Shown here one piece after another: positions 50,925 through 59,673 of a stretch of 64,000 nt of DNA (position 1 is its first letter; every line of letters starts with the position of its first letter). Location: contig JAOAHX010000016.1 of assembly GCA_026415035.1 (NCBI GenBank), positions 1-64,000 of the forward strand. Reading direction: 5' to 3'. The stretch comes from Thermodesulfobacteriota bacterium (GTDB lineage: Bacteria; Desulfobacterota; BSN033; UBA1163). Made by a program: the position numbers and the translations under genes. The notes under the pieces were generated by a model that ran no database searches, was not told the origin of the DNA, and was given only the letters and a program-made list of their open reading frames with translations.

Positions 50925-51941
50925 TTAGTGCGGGCTGTAGATGCAGACCCGGTTCCTCCCCCCCCTTTTGGCATCATAGAGGGCCTGGTCCGCCATCCGT
51001 ACCAGGTCTTCCTTCGTCCGGGCCCGATGGCTTGGCGAGTTGGCAATGCCCAGGCTGACCGTCACGTGGATCTTCGCCTTTCCGACATCGAAGAGGGTCT
51101 GCTCCACCAGACGCCGAATCCTCTCCGAGATCGCCACCGCCTCCTCCAACCCCGCATCGGGGAGGATCAGCACGAACTCCTCTCCCCCATAACGGGAGAC
51201 CGTGTCCTTCTTCCGGACCGATGCCTTGAGGAGGAGGGCGATCTCCTTCAGCACCTTGTCCCCTTCGGTGTGGCCGAAGGTGTCATTGATCCGTTTGAAA
51301 TGGTCGATGTCGACCATCACCAGGGAGAGGGCGGACCCGCCATAGAAGGCCTTCTGGGTTTCCACGACCAGCCGCTCGTCGAAATACCGCCGATTATAGA
51401 GGGAGGTGAGGGTGTCGTAGACGGCCATGCTCTTGACCGAGCTGAACCTCTGAAAATGTTTCAGGGTGGCGGCCATCTGGTAGCCGATGACCGAGAAGAA
51501 CTGGAGGTCCTGGGCGTCGAAGGCATTGGGCTGTTCGCTGTTGAGCGAGATCATCCCGATGATCTCGTTCTCAATCGATAGCGGGAGGATCAGGTAGGAT
51601 TTGAGCGTCGCCTTCGGATCCATGATCATGTGGGAGGGTCGAAGCTTCCTCTTTTCGACCTCGAGGCTCACCTCGTTTGGTTCCACGGGTTTCTCCCCCA
51701 GGAGCGAGAAGACCCTCAACATGTTCTCCACCACCTGCTGGGTGAAGGCTGGCGGACAGGACTCCTCCTGGTAGAGGTAGAGGACGGAGGACTCCTTCCA
51801 GAGGACGCCCAGGACGGAGAATTGGAAGAGGCTCGGCAGATGGTCGCCAGCCGCCTCCACGATCTCCTTCACCTCGAAACTCGTATTGATGGCGTTGAGA
51901 ATCGACCGGAGGAGGTTGAGGTTTTTCACGATGAGTCTCAT
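50925..51941 (-). CDS. Diguanylate cyclase with GAF-like sensor
   Basis: A 338-residue protein. A GAF-like domain (about 15-160, SYLILPLSIENEIIGMISLN) precedes a GGDEF domain (about 170-338). The active motif is RYGGEEF and the inhibitory I-site RKKD lies five residues before it, so it should make cyclic-di-GMP and be product-inhibited. The ATG at 51941 is preceded by AGGGGAGAAG; the upstream open frame overlaps the neighbouring gene. It starts 8 bp after a small helical protein gene. Confidence 0.88.
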   Translation of the reverse strand: MRLIVKNLNLLRSILNAINTSFEVKEIVEAAGDHLPSLFQFSVLGVLWKESSVLYLYQEESCPPAFTQQVVENMLRVFSLLGEKPVEPNEVSLEVEKRKLRPSHMIMDPKATLKSYLILPLSIENEIIGMISLNSEQPNAFDAQDLQFFSVIGYQMAATLKHFQRFSSVKSMAVYDTLTSLYNRRYFDERLVVETQKAFYGGSALSLVMVDIDHFKRINDTFGHTEGDKVLKEIALLLKASVRKKDTVSRYGGEEFVLILPDAGLEEAVAISERIRRLVEQTLFDVGKAKIHVTVSLGIANSPSHRARTKEDLVRMADQALYDAKRGGRNRVCIYSPH

Positions 51942-51949
51942 CTTCTCCC

Positions 51950-52345
51950 CTACTTCTGCGAGACAAGGCGCTCCGCTTCCCGGATCCTCGGAAAAACCTT
52001 GGGGAAGACCTCCCGGCTGATCACGCCTTCGGTCAATGCCGAAAAGAGGTTGAGAAGGTGATTGACCAACCCCTGAAACCCTTTGTGAAGCTCCGTAGGG
52101 GAGAGGTCCAGGCATTCCTCCCTCACCTTGGAGAGATCGACCCCCTCCTCGGAGACCTCCACGAGGCCTAAAAAAGGATACCTCTCTTTGAGGTGTTTGA
52201 GGGAGAGGCTGAACAAGAGGGCCAAGACGGCCTCGCCCAACATCGCCGAGACGATCTCCCAGAGCTCGAAAACCAGGGTGGCATAAAGGTCCATCACGAG
52301 TTCAGAGGTATATTTCCCGCGAGGCTCCTTTCCCAATCCTCTCAT
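51950..52345 (-). CDS. Small helical protein of unknown function
   Basis: A 131-residue protein predicted almost all helical (VMDLYATLVFELWEIVSAMLGEA, LVNHLLNLFSALTEGVISREVF). No membrane segment is certain; one helix (VLALLFSLSL) is quite hydrophobic. It is encoded 8 bp upstream of the diguanylate cyclase in the same direction, so it is probably its sensor partner or regulator. Not recognised. Confidence 0.55.
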   Translation of the reverse strand: MRGLGKEPRGKYTSELVMDLYATLVFELWEIVSAMLGEAVLALLFSLSLKHLKERYPFLGLVEVSEEGVDLSKVREECLDLSPTELHKGFQGLVNHLLNLFSALTEGVISREVFPKVFPRIREAERLVSQK

Positions 52346-52388
52346 AGCGCTCTGGTCGAAACGGAATCGCTTTCGAGATGCCTTAAGT

Positions 52389-53096
52389 CTAGACCTTCCT
52401 CAGTTGTTTGATCCAGCGATGAATTTTTTCGTGGTAGACATAAAAGATCAAGATGACCAGGGCCGAGATCCCGAAAAGGATCAACATGGTCTTATACTGA
52501 TGGTCGTAGGCTTTCCCCCCCTGGAGGCAGGCCATCAGGGTTCCAGGGATCCTTCCGATCGTGGAGATGATGAGAAAGATTCCGAGGTGCATGGGCGTCA
52601 ACCCTAAGATATAACAGAGGGCATCCTTCGGAAATCCTGGGATGAGAAAGAGAAGGAAGCTGAGGATCACTCCCTCGTGGCCGATCAGATAGTCAAATTT
52701 TTTCATCGTCTGGATGTGAACGAACTTCTCGACTGCGACCCTCTCGAAGGCCCTCGCGAGGGAGAAGGCCAACCAGGAACCCAAGACGGACCCGAGGATC
52801 GAGTATAGGAAGCCCAGTTTTACGCCGAAGAGGTAACCCCCGATGAACTCGATCAATCCCCCCGGGATGGGGACGACCACGACCTGGAGGGCCTGGATCA
52901 GGATGTAGGCGAGGAATGAATAGGCCCCGAAGCCAGTGATGATCTCTTTGAGGTGGTGTTGGTCGTGGAGGAGCTTATAGATTTGAACGAGCTCATCCCA
53001 CAGCACGGAATTGAAGCGGTAAATCAGAAGAACGAATAGGCCCAGAACCAGAAAGAGGAGGATCCATCTTTTTCTCTTGGGTAGAGGGATCGGCAT
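52389..53096 (-). CDS. TVP38/TMEM64 (DedA-like) family membrane protein
   Basis: A 235-residue protein with about six helices. The family signature is seen in VVVPIPGGLIEFIGGYLFGV, LGSVLGSWLAFSLARAFER and the later FLLFLIPGFPKDALCYILGL. Members are thought to be lipid scramblases or transporters; the exact role here is not known. The N-terminus is basic (MPIPLPKRKRW). It follows fliJ but reads away from the flagellar genes and is likely separate. Confidence 0.85.
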   Translation of the reverse strand: MPIPLPKRKRWILLFLVLGLFVLLIYRFNSVLWDELVQIYKLLHDQHHLKEIITGFGAYSFLAYILIQALQVVVVPIPGGLIEFIGGYLFGVKLGFLYSILGSVLGSWLAFSLARAFERVAVEKFVHIQTMKKFDYLIGHEGVILSFLLFLIPGFPKDALCYILGLTPMHLGIFLIISTIGRIPGTLMACLQGGKAYDHQYKTMLILFGISALVILIFYVYHEKIHRWIKQLRKV

Positions 53097-53198
53097 AAGA
53101 AAAGAAAAATAAACGGGTTAAACGGAACTTTTTAAGCGTAAATAACATAAAAACAGGAGGGAGTAAAGATTGAGAAAAGGCTCCAAACGATCTCCGCC

Positions 53199-53663
53199 TC
53201 ATTCCGGAGCCGACCGAAAAGGGTCCGGCCTTTGGCCACGCTCCCGGACCGCGAGGTCGTCGAGCTCCTTCTGCCCTTTCCTCTCCATCTCGCGGACCAG
53301 ATCTCGGTATCTCCGCTCCTTCAGCTTCTCGAAGATCTTCCGCTCCTGCATCCGTTGAACCAACCGGTTCCGTTCCTCTTCCATCCTCTGTTCGATCTCC
53401 CGCCTCCTCGCTTCCATCCGAACCCGATTCTGGTAGCCTTCCTCCGCGTAGTCCTTGTAGATTTGACACTCCCAACCCGGAACCCCTTTCTCCATCGAAC
53501 GCCGTAGGAAACGATCGGCCTCTGCCCGCTGGGCGAGGAGGGTCCGAAGCTCCTCCTCCTGCCTCTCCCGTTGGAGGCTTAGCCTGGCCAAGGTGAGGCG
53601 GGAAAGCTCCTCCAGGCTCTGCTTCCAGTTCAGCAAGGTTTGGAATCTGAAGAGAAATCTCAA
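53199..53663 (-). CDS. fliJ: Flagellar export chaperone FliJ
   Basis: A 154-residue, highly charged, coiled-coil protein (long helices from about 10 to 140 with heptads such as LARLSLQRERQEEELRTLLA). Start FRFQTLLNWKQSLEE and size fit FliJ, which links the FliI ATPase to the export gate. It lies 32 bp after fliI, the usual position. Sequence similarity is weak, as is normal for FliJ, so the call relies on context and form. Confidence 0.82.
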   Translation of the reverse strand: MRFLFRFQTLLNWKQSLEELSRLTLARLSLQRERQEEELRTLLAQRAEADRFLRRSMEKGVPGWECQIYKDYAEEGYQNRVRMEARRREIEQRMEEERNRLVQRMQERKIFEKLKERRYRDLVREMERKGQKELDDLAVRERGQRPDPFRSAPE

Positions 53664-53695
53664 CGTCGCCTTTATCGCTCCGAAGAGGGTCTTTC

Positions 53696-55030
53696 TCAGG
53701 CGCAGGCCGCCTTCAGGAGTCGCACCGACTGTTCGAGATCGACCTTTTCATCGATGTCCTGTTGAAGGTAGTGGAGGATGGCGGGCATCTTCTTGATGGC
53801 CTCGTCGATCTGAGGGTTGTTCCCCGAGACATAGGCGCCGATTTGGATCAGATCTTCTGCCTTTTTATAGGTCGCCATCAACCTCACCATCCTGGCCCGG
53901 GCCTCCAGGTGATCTTTTCCTACGATATCGTTCATCACCCGGCTGATGCTCCCGAGGACGTCGATCGCGGGGTAATGATGTTGGTTGGCCAGGTCTCGGC
54001 TGAGGACGAGGTGGCCATCGACGATGGAACGGACCGCATCCACGATCGGATCCTGAATGTCATCCCCTTCGGCCAGGACATTGTAAAGGCCCGTGATGCT
54101 CCCCTCTCCCTCCCGGGTGCCCGCCCGTTCGAGTAACTGGGGGAGCTGGGCGAAGACGCTCGGCGTGTATCCCTTCGAAGCAGGGGGTTCTCCTACGGCC
54201 AGGCCGACTTCCCGGGCGGCCATGGCAAAACGGGTCAAGGAGTCGATCATCAGGAGGACGTCCTTCCCCTGGTCCCTGAAAAATTCGGCCACCGCCGTGG
54301 CCAGGTAAGCCCCACGCATGCGGATGAGGGGAGGTTGATCGGAGGTCGCAACGACCACGACCGACCGTCTCAATCCCTCCTCCCCGAGGTCCCTTTCGAT
54401 AAATTCCCTCACCTCCCTGCCCCGTTCCCCGATCAGGCCGACGACGTTGACATCGGCTGCGCTATGGCGCGCGATCATTCCTAACAGCGTGCTCTTCCCT
54501 ACGCCCGATCCCGAGAAGATGGCCATCCGCTGTCCTTTTCCGAGGGTGACCAGCCCGTTGATGGCTTTGATCCCCACGTCCATCGGAGCGGTGATCCTCC
54601 GTCGTAGAAGCGGGGGCGGGGGTGAGCCATAGATCGGGTACACCTGTTCGGATACGAAAGGCCCCCTCTGGTCGATGGTCTCTCCCAGACCGTCGAGAAT
54701 GCGGCCCAACAACCCCATCCCGACCTTCACCTGAGCCGGACGGTCCAGAGGGAGGATTCTGGCCCCTGGTTGGACCCCCCGGGTCTCTCCGAGGGGCATG
54801 AAGAGCATTCGCTTCTCCCGGAATCCGACCACCTCGGCGACGATGGGCCCCAACCCTTCGGTCCGCTCAATATGGCAGACTTCTCCCACGGCCAGAGGGG
54901 GGCCGATTCCCTCGATCACGAGGCCGACCACCTGGATCACCCTCCCGTAGCACCGGACCATCCTCACCGGTCTCTGGGCATGGTCCTCGGGCGCCCCCCT
55001 GAAGAAGCCCGTTAAGCCCTCAGTCCTCAA
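53696..55030 (-). CDS. fliI: Flagellum-specific export ATPase FliI
   Basis: A 444-residue F1-beta-like ATPase. N-terminal domain to about 90, then the P-loop AIFSGSGVGKSTLLGMIAR, the Walker B region DVLLMIDSLTRFAMAARE, PPASKGYTPSVFAQLPQLLE and the arginine-finger segment. The tail region KAEDLIQIGAYVSGNNPQID is typical. It supplies energy to the export gate with FliH and FliJ. The start overlaps the fliH stop by 4 bp. Confidence 0.96.
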   Translation of the reverse strand: MRTEGLTGFFRGAPEDHAQRPVRMVRCYGRVIQVVGLVIEGIGPPLAVGEVCHIERTEGLGPIVAEVVGFREKRMLFMPLGETRGVQPGARILPLDRPAQVKVGMGLLGRILDGLGETIDQRGPFVSEQVYPIYGSPPPPLLRRRITAPMDVGIKAINGLVTLGKGQRMAIFSGSGVGKSTLLGMIARHSAADVNVVGLIGERGREVREFIERDLGEEGLRRSVVVVATSDQPPLIRMRGAYLATAVAEFFRDQGKDVLLMIDSLTRFAMAAREVGLAVGEPPASKGYTPSVFAQLPQLLERAGTREGEGSITGLYNVLAEGDDIQDPIVDAVRSIVDGHLVLSRDLANQHHYPAIDVLGSISRVMNDIVGKDHLEARARMVRLMATYKKAEDLIQIGAYVSGNNPQIDEAIKKMPAILHYLQQDIDEKVDLEQSVRLLKAACA

Positions 55031-55722
55031 GGTCGATTCTCCCCTGAAGAGGATTCTCGCGGTGGGAGGAGCGAAGAAATCAGTTCCTCAAATTGGGTTT
55101 CGAAGGTGGCGTCGATCGTCCCGAAATCGGTCTCCAAAAGACACCCCCCGCGCGTGACATCGGGATCCGGGACGATTCGAAGGCCAACCCCGTTATCGGA
55201 GAGATAAGGTCGTGCCTCGGGATGGGTCGAGAGATATTGATAATCGATGGGGTTGAGGTAGAGAAGGATTTCGCTCCGGTCCTTCACATATTGGAAGGCC
55301 TCCTTCAAAACCTCCAGGATCATTGACTCGTGGAGGAGGACGGCCCTCCGAAAAAGCCTTCTCCCGATCTCGATCATCCATCTCATCAACTCTTTCTCGC
55401 AGCTCTTGAAGACCTCCTGCTTCTGCCTCTCCACCTCCGCCAACACCTTCCCGAGCTGGTGGATCACGGTCTCAAGTCTTCTCAACCCCAGTTCCCTCCC
55501 ATCCCGCTCCCCTTGCTCAAATCCCCTTTCGTAAGCCTCTTTTTCGATGTGAAGGACCTTCTCTTCTAAATCCTTCATCACCCTGCTCTCCAGTTCTCTA
55601 TAGCCTGGGTAGAAGGCCTGCGAGGGCGCAGGAGAGAGATCAGGCCAGGCCATTTTAAGGGCCTTTGGAGGGGTTGCCTTCTCGCCGACGAGGCCCGGGA
55701 CGAATTTTTCAGACAAAGACAT
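55027..55722 (-). CDS. fliH: Flagellar export regulator FliH
   Basis: A 231-residue protein. A flexible N-terminal part is followed by a long charged helix (about 55-120, AYERGFEQGERDGRELGLRR, with GxxxG spacing) and the conserved C-terminal domain (LRIVPDPDVTRGGCLLETDF, with GTIDATFETQ). FliH restrains and delivers FliI. Position between fliG (14-bp overlap) and fliI (4-bp overlap) fits. Confidence 0.9.
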   Translation of the reverse strand: MSLSEKFVPGLVGEKATPPKALKMAWPDLSPAPSQAFYPGYRELESRVMKDLEEKVLHIEKEAYERGFEQGERDGRELGLRRLETVIHQLGKVLAEVERQKQEVFKSCEKELMRWMIEIGRRLFRRAVLLHESMILEVLKEAFQYVKDRSEILLYLNPIDYQYLSTHPEARPYLSDNGVGLRIVPDPDVTRGGCLLETDFGTIDATFETQFEELISSLLPPRESSSGENRP

Positions 55723-56725
55723 CCTCCTTCCCTTTGCTCGACAGAACGATCTTCCCTTCGCTCTCGAGCTTTTTGGCCACCTTCAGGATGGCCTGCTGAG
55801 CCGCTTCCACATCTTTGAGCCGGGCAGGCCCCATCACCTCCAGGTCCTCCTTCAACATCTGGGCGGCCCGCTCCGACATATTTTTGAAGATCTTCTCCTT
55901 CAACTCTTCCGAAGCGGTCTTCATCGCCATCGTCAACGTCTCATTGTTGATCTCCTTGAGGATGGCCATGATCCCCCGATCGTCCACCTGCAGGAGGTCC
56001 TCGAAGACGAACATCAGTTTTCGGATCTCCTCGGCCAGGTTCTGTTTCTTCTCCTCGATCTCCTTCAAAATCGTCTCTTCCGTGGCGCTGTCCATCTGGT
56101 TCAGGATCTCGGCGGCCAGGCGGAGGCCCCCTCGCTTCTGGCCTTCGTAACTCTTGATAGAAGCGATCTCCTGTTGGAGGACCTGGTCAATCTCTTCCAC
56201 GACCTCTGGAGGGATATCCTCCAGCTCGGCAATCCGGCTGACCACCTCGGCTTGGACTCTCGAGGGAAGCTCTTTGAGGATGGCCGAGCTCTGATCCGAA
56301 TCGAGATGGGTCAGGATGATGGCGATCGTCTGGGGATGCTCATTCCTCAAAAAGGTGGAGACCATTTTGGGATGAAGTTGCCGAACCTTCTCGAAAAAAT
56401 TCAACTTCTCTTTCCCCTGGAGCTCTTCCAAAAGGCTTTGGGCTTTCTCCCCGGTCATCGCCTTCGAGACGATGGAACGGAGGAACTGGCTTCCCCCTTC
56501 CTGCCCGAGGGCGATGGGAACGGGGGAGGCGGAGGCCTCCTGAAACTCCGCGAGGATGGACTCGATGACCTTCGGAGAAACAGAGGAGAGCTTCGAGAGG
56601 TGGTCCCCGATCTTTTTAATCTCCTCCGGCTCAAGCTGCCTCACGATGGTCGAGGCCACCTCCTCTCCCAAACTGTAGAGAAAGATAGCGGCCTTCTGGG
56701 GTCCTGAGAGACGTTCTGTGGCCAT
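55709..56725 (-). CDS. fliG: Flagellar motor switch protein FliG
   Basis: A 338-residue FliG with N, middle and C domains. Seen: LSGPQKAAIFLYSLGEEVAS at the start, the EHPQ motif in LRNEHPQTIAIIL, and the C-terminal torque helix area (FVFEDLLQVDDRGI, MSERAAQMLKEDLEVMGPAR). Length matches the family. I use the ATG at 56725, 8 bp after the fliF stop and with GTGAGG upstream; the frame is open to 56755 inside fliF. It binds the FliF ring and the stator. Confidence 0.95.
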   Translation of the reverse strand: MATERLSGPQKAAIFLYSLGEEVASTIVRQLEPEEIKKIGDHLSKLSSVSPKVIESILAEFQEASASPVPIALGQEGGSQFLRSIVSKAMTGEKAQSLLEELQGKEKLNFFEKVRQLHPKMVSTFLRNEHPQTIAIILTHLDSDQSSAILKELPSRVQAEVVSRIAELEDIPPEVVEEIDQVLQQEIASIKSYEGQKRGGLRLAAEILNQMDSATEETILKEIEEKKQNLAEEIRKLMFVFEDLLQVDDRGIMAILKEINNETLTMAMKTASEELKEKIFKNMSERAAQMLKEDLEVMGPARLKDVEAAQQAILKVAKKLESEGKIVLSSKGKEDVFV

Positions 56726-56733
56726 AGGCGACC

Positions 56734-58323
56734 TCACTCCTTCTCTCGGAGCCATGTCCGAATGACGCCGACCGCCTTCGCCGGGTCTTTCTGAACCAGT
56801 TGAAGGGCCTGCTCCCTCGGCGACCGAGAAGCCACCAGGACGGCCTCGGAAGAGGTCTCAGGAGACACCGTCGCCGGCCCCCCTCCCTGCAGCAGCGCCA
56901 CGGGCTGGGCTGGGGCCATCCCTGTTCCTCTTTTGAGGAGTGGACGGACCACGAAGAGAAGGAACAGGAGGACGAGGATCAGGCTGATGCCAGGTTTGTA
57001 AAGGAGGGGAAGGTAGGACTGGATCCCCCCCTTCTCTTCGCCCTTCGAATCCTCCTCCGGAGCCGACCAGTAGAAGGGGAGGTTGATCACCTCGACCTGA
57101 TCCCCCCTCCCCTCGTCATAACCGATCGCCCTTTTGACGATGCTCTCGAGGTGTTTCATCTCCTCCGGAGAACGGGGGGTATATTTCCGCTCCTTGACCC
57201 CTTTGGCATCGACCTCTTCTTTATAGATCCCGTCGACAACCACGGCGGCCGAAACCCTCTTGATTCCGCCCATAGGGCTTTTGATCTGCCTATTGACCTT
57301 CGATATCTCGTAGTTTCGGATCTCGTTCTGACGCTCCATCAAAGAGGCCGACCAGGAGGAAGCCCCGGCGGCCGCTCCCTTGGCGTCCCCTCCGGCCTCG
57401 GGTTTCGAAGGCTCGGTGGCCTTGGGCAAGGCCGAGGGCTTTTCGACGTTTCGCTGCTCGCTTCTCAGGATGGCGTTCGGGTCGTATTTCTCCTCGGAGA
57501 CCACCACCTGTTGAAAATCGATCTCGGTCGAGATCCTCGCAATCGCCTTGCCCGGTCCGAGGACCTCCTCCAACATGCTCTGGACCTTCTTCCGGAGGCT
57601 CTCCTCCAAGCTATGTTGGTATTCGAGTTGCGTGGAGGTGAGCTGACCGATGGGATGGCTCACCGCCTTCCGGGAGAGGACCCTTCCCGAGGTATCGATG
57701 ACCGAGATATTGGTAGGCTCGAGGCCTTCCACCGCACAAGCCACCAAGTGGACAATGCCTTCGACCTGGGAGGGGTTGAGGGCCATCCCCGCCTTCGTCT
57801 TGATGAAGACCGAGGCGGTCGGCTTTTTCTGCTCCTCCGTGAAGAGGGATTCTCGGGGAGTGGCGATGTGGACGCGAACCTGATCGACCTCTTTAATCTG
57901 CTTGATCGTCCGGCTCAACTCTCCCTGGAGGGCCCTCTGGTAATTCAGCTTTTGAACAAAATCGGTCGCCCCGATAGGGCTTCGGTCGAAGACCTCGAAC
58001 CCCACCCCACCCCCTTTGGGCAACCCCTCGGCGGCCAGGGAGAGGCGAAGGTCATAAACCTGATCCGAGGGAACGAGCAAGGTCGTTCCGTGATGGGCCA
58101 GGCGGAAGGGAATCCTCTTTTCTTTCAATTTGGCGGTCATCTCCGCAGCGTCCTCCGTGGAGAGCCCCGAAAAGAGGACTTGATAATCGGGTTGGGTGTT
58201 CCAGAAGATCAGAGAGCCGAAGAGGACGAGAGAGAGGAGGAGAACGAGGAGAAGGATCCACCTCCGCCCTTTCGGCAGCAGGTTCAGGAAGGAAAAAGTC
58301 GTCTCGGTCCTGGAATCTGCCAT
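56734..58323 (-). CDS. fliF: Flagellar MS-ring protein FliF
   Basis: A 529-residue protein with two transmembrane helices (about 23-43 and 441-461) and ring-building motifs between them: PDYQVLFSGLSTEDAAEMT, GVGFEVFDRSPIGATDF and KAGMALNPSQVEGIVHLVA, with VEGLEPTNISVIDTSGRVL. It forms the basal MS ring and starts flagellar assembly. A Gly/Ala/Ser-rich linker near 310-330 is normal. Encoded between fliE and fliG. Confidence 0.95.
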   Translation of the reverse strand: MADSRTETTFSFLNLLPKGRRWILLLVLLLSLVLFGSLIFWNTQPDYQVLFSGLSTEDAAEMTAKLKEKRIPFRLAHHGTTLLVPSDQVYDLRLSLAAEGLPKGGGVGFEVFDRSPIGATDFVQKLNYQRALQGELSRTIKQIKEVDQVRVHIATPRESLFTEEQKKPTASVFIKTKAGMALNPSQVEGIVHLVACAVEGLEPTNISVIDTSGRVLSRKAVSHPIGQLTSTQLEYQHSLEESLRKKVQSMLEEVLGPGKAIARISTEIDFQQVVVSEEKYDPNAILRSEQRNVEKPSALPKATEPSKPEAGGDAKGAAAGASSWSASLMERQNEIRNYEISKVNRQIKSPMGGIKRVSAAVVVDGIYKEEVDAKGVKERKYTPRSPEEMKHLESIVKRAIGYDEGRGDQVEVINLPFYWSAPEEDSKGEEKGGIQSYLPLLYKPGISLILVLLFLLFVVRPLLKRGTGMAPAQPVALLQGGGPATVSPETSSEAVLVASRSPREQALQLVQKDPAKAVGVIRTWLREKE

Positions 58324-58403
58324 ATCCCTTCTTTACCCCCAAGCAACAAAGTCCGAAGAAGGTCGAGCCGTTCGCAGCCCTCCTTGAAGGTTGATGGGGA
58401 TCG

Positions 58404-58694
58404 CTAAAATTGCATCCTCATGATCTCCTCATAAGCGGCGATCATCTTGTTACGAACTTGGAGCATCAACCTCAGCGAGATGCCTGCCTTCTCCATGGCG
58501 ATCATGGCTTCATGAATATCCGCCTCGCCCAGGACCATCTCCTCGATCTTCTGATTGGCCTCCTCTGAAAGCCGGTTCAGCTCCTCGATCGACCGGCTCA
58601 AAACCTTTTTGAAATCGGTGAAGGGATCGGTCCGCTCACCAACCGAAACCGGTCGAAACCCATACCCAAGGTCCAGGATTTCATCGACCTTCAT
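58404..58694 (-). CDS. fliE: Flagellar hook-basal body protein FliE
   Basis: A 96-residue protein with the FliE C-terminal pattern: EADIHEAMIAMEKAGISLRL, followed by QVRNKMIAAYEEIMRMQF. FliE connects the MS ring to the rod. Size and place (between flgC and fliF) agree. The start at 58694 follows GGAGG. Confidence 0.93.
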   Translation of the reverse strand: MKVDEILDLGYGFRPVSVGERTDPFTDFKKVLSRSIEELNRLSEEANQKIEEMVLGEADIHEAMIAMEKAGISLRLMLQVRNKMIAAYEEIMRMQF

Positions 58695-58718
58695 CGTCCC
58701 TCCTCTGGATGGCCGGCC

Positions 58719-59219
58719 TCAACGGCCGATCTCCAAGGCCTTCAAGGCCATGGTCTTGGCCGCATTGAAGGCCGTAATATTGGCCTCGTAACTTCTGATG
58801 GCCTTCAACATATGGACCATCTCTTCCACGACGTTGACATTCGGCAACAAGACGAACCCTTCCGGATTGGCATCGGGATGGGAGGGATCGTAGACCACTT
58901 GGAAGGGGCGGAGGTCATCAAAGGTTTGGACCTCGAGAGTCCCTCCTCCCGCAAGGAGATCTCCTCTGAACTCGAGCCGCTCGAAATGGTGCGGGTGGGT
59001 CCGGTAAAGGTGACCCACCTTCCGGAAACGACTCGAGAAGATCTCTCCAAAGAGGGGAGCCCTCGCCCCGGTAAAGATCACCCTTTTTCGACGATAAGGT
59101 TCACCCCCTTCCGCCCGGGTCGTCTGGAGGTTGGCCAGGTTCAGGGAGATCGCCTCCATGACCGTTCGCTGGGCGTGAAGCCCCTCCGAACTGATGCCCA
59201 TCGATTTCAAGAGGTTCAT
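58719..59219 (-). CDS. flgC: Flagellar basal-body rod protein FlgC
   Basis: A 166-residue rod protein. The N-terminus MNLLKSMGISSEGLHAQRTV with NLANLQTTRAEGGEPYRRK, the NPEGFVLLPNVNVVEEMVHM segment and the C-terminal SYEANITAFNAAKTMALKAL are diagnostic of FlgC. Slightly longer than the common 135-150. Lies 6 bp after flgB. Confidence 0.95.
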   Translation of the reverse strand: MNLLKSMGISSEGLHAQRTVMEAISLNLANLQTTRAEGGEPYRRKRVIFTGARAPLFGEIFSSRFRKVGHLYRTHPHHFERLEFRGDLLAGGGTLEVQTFDDLRPFQVVYDPSHPDANPEGFVLLPNVNVVEEMVHMLKAIRSYEANITAFNAAKTMALKALEIGR

Positions 59220-59225
59220 CGGGAT

Positions 59226-59621
59226 CTATCGACCTCCTTCGCTGATGACGTGTTTAAGGCCCTCGAACTTCTTCAAGAGGGCCTGGACCCCTGCTTGAAA
59301 AAGGAGGTTGTTTTCAGCCAATTTGGCCATCTCCTGATCCATCTGAAATATGCCAGAAGAGAGATGGACGGGGAAAACCTCTTCGAGCCCGCCAGGAAGG
59401 TGCTCGGGGTGAGTCCTCCGAAGGGCAAGGCTCGGCCGGGTCTCCATCGCCTCGAGCAGTATCTCTCGGAACGGAATCTCCCTCCGGAGGTGTTCGGGGT
59501 TGTCGGCGTTGGCGATATTGTCAGAAAGGATCCGGTGGCGCAGGGATCTCAGGTTCAAGGACTTCTGGAGCAGTCCGATGGTGTGGTCAAAGAGCTCTCT
59601 CTTGATCTGAAACCGATCCAT
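59226..59621 (-). CDS. flgB: Flagellar basal-body rod protein FlgB
   Basis: A 131-residue rod protein starting MDRFQIKRELFDHTIGLLQ, with SLNLRSLRHRILSDNIANAD and FREILLEA; the C-terminal MDQEMAKLAENNLLFQAGVQ is typical. The ATG at 59621 follows GAGGAGAAAGAGA; the frame is open to 59720 inside the upstream regulator and is not used. First structural gene after the regulator. Confidence 0.94.
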   Translation of the reverse strand: MDRFQIKRELFDHTIGLLQKSLNLRSLRHRILSDNIANADNPEHLRREIPFREILLEAMETRPSLALRRTHPEHLPGGLEEVFPVHLSSGIFQMDQEMAKLAENNLLFQAGVQALLKKFEGLKHVISEGGR

Positions 59622-59673
59622 TCTCTTTCTCCTCTCCGATGGCCGATCCCCCACTGCCTCGGAGGACGGCCGG

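Noticed and set aside
56800-58407. 535-residue plus-strand open frame opposite fliF
   Set aside because: Shadow of fliF; no domain pattern and biased Arg/Gly/Leu composition.
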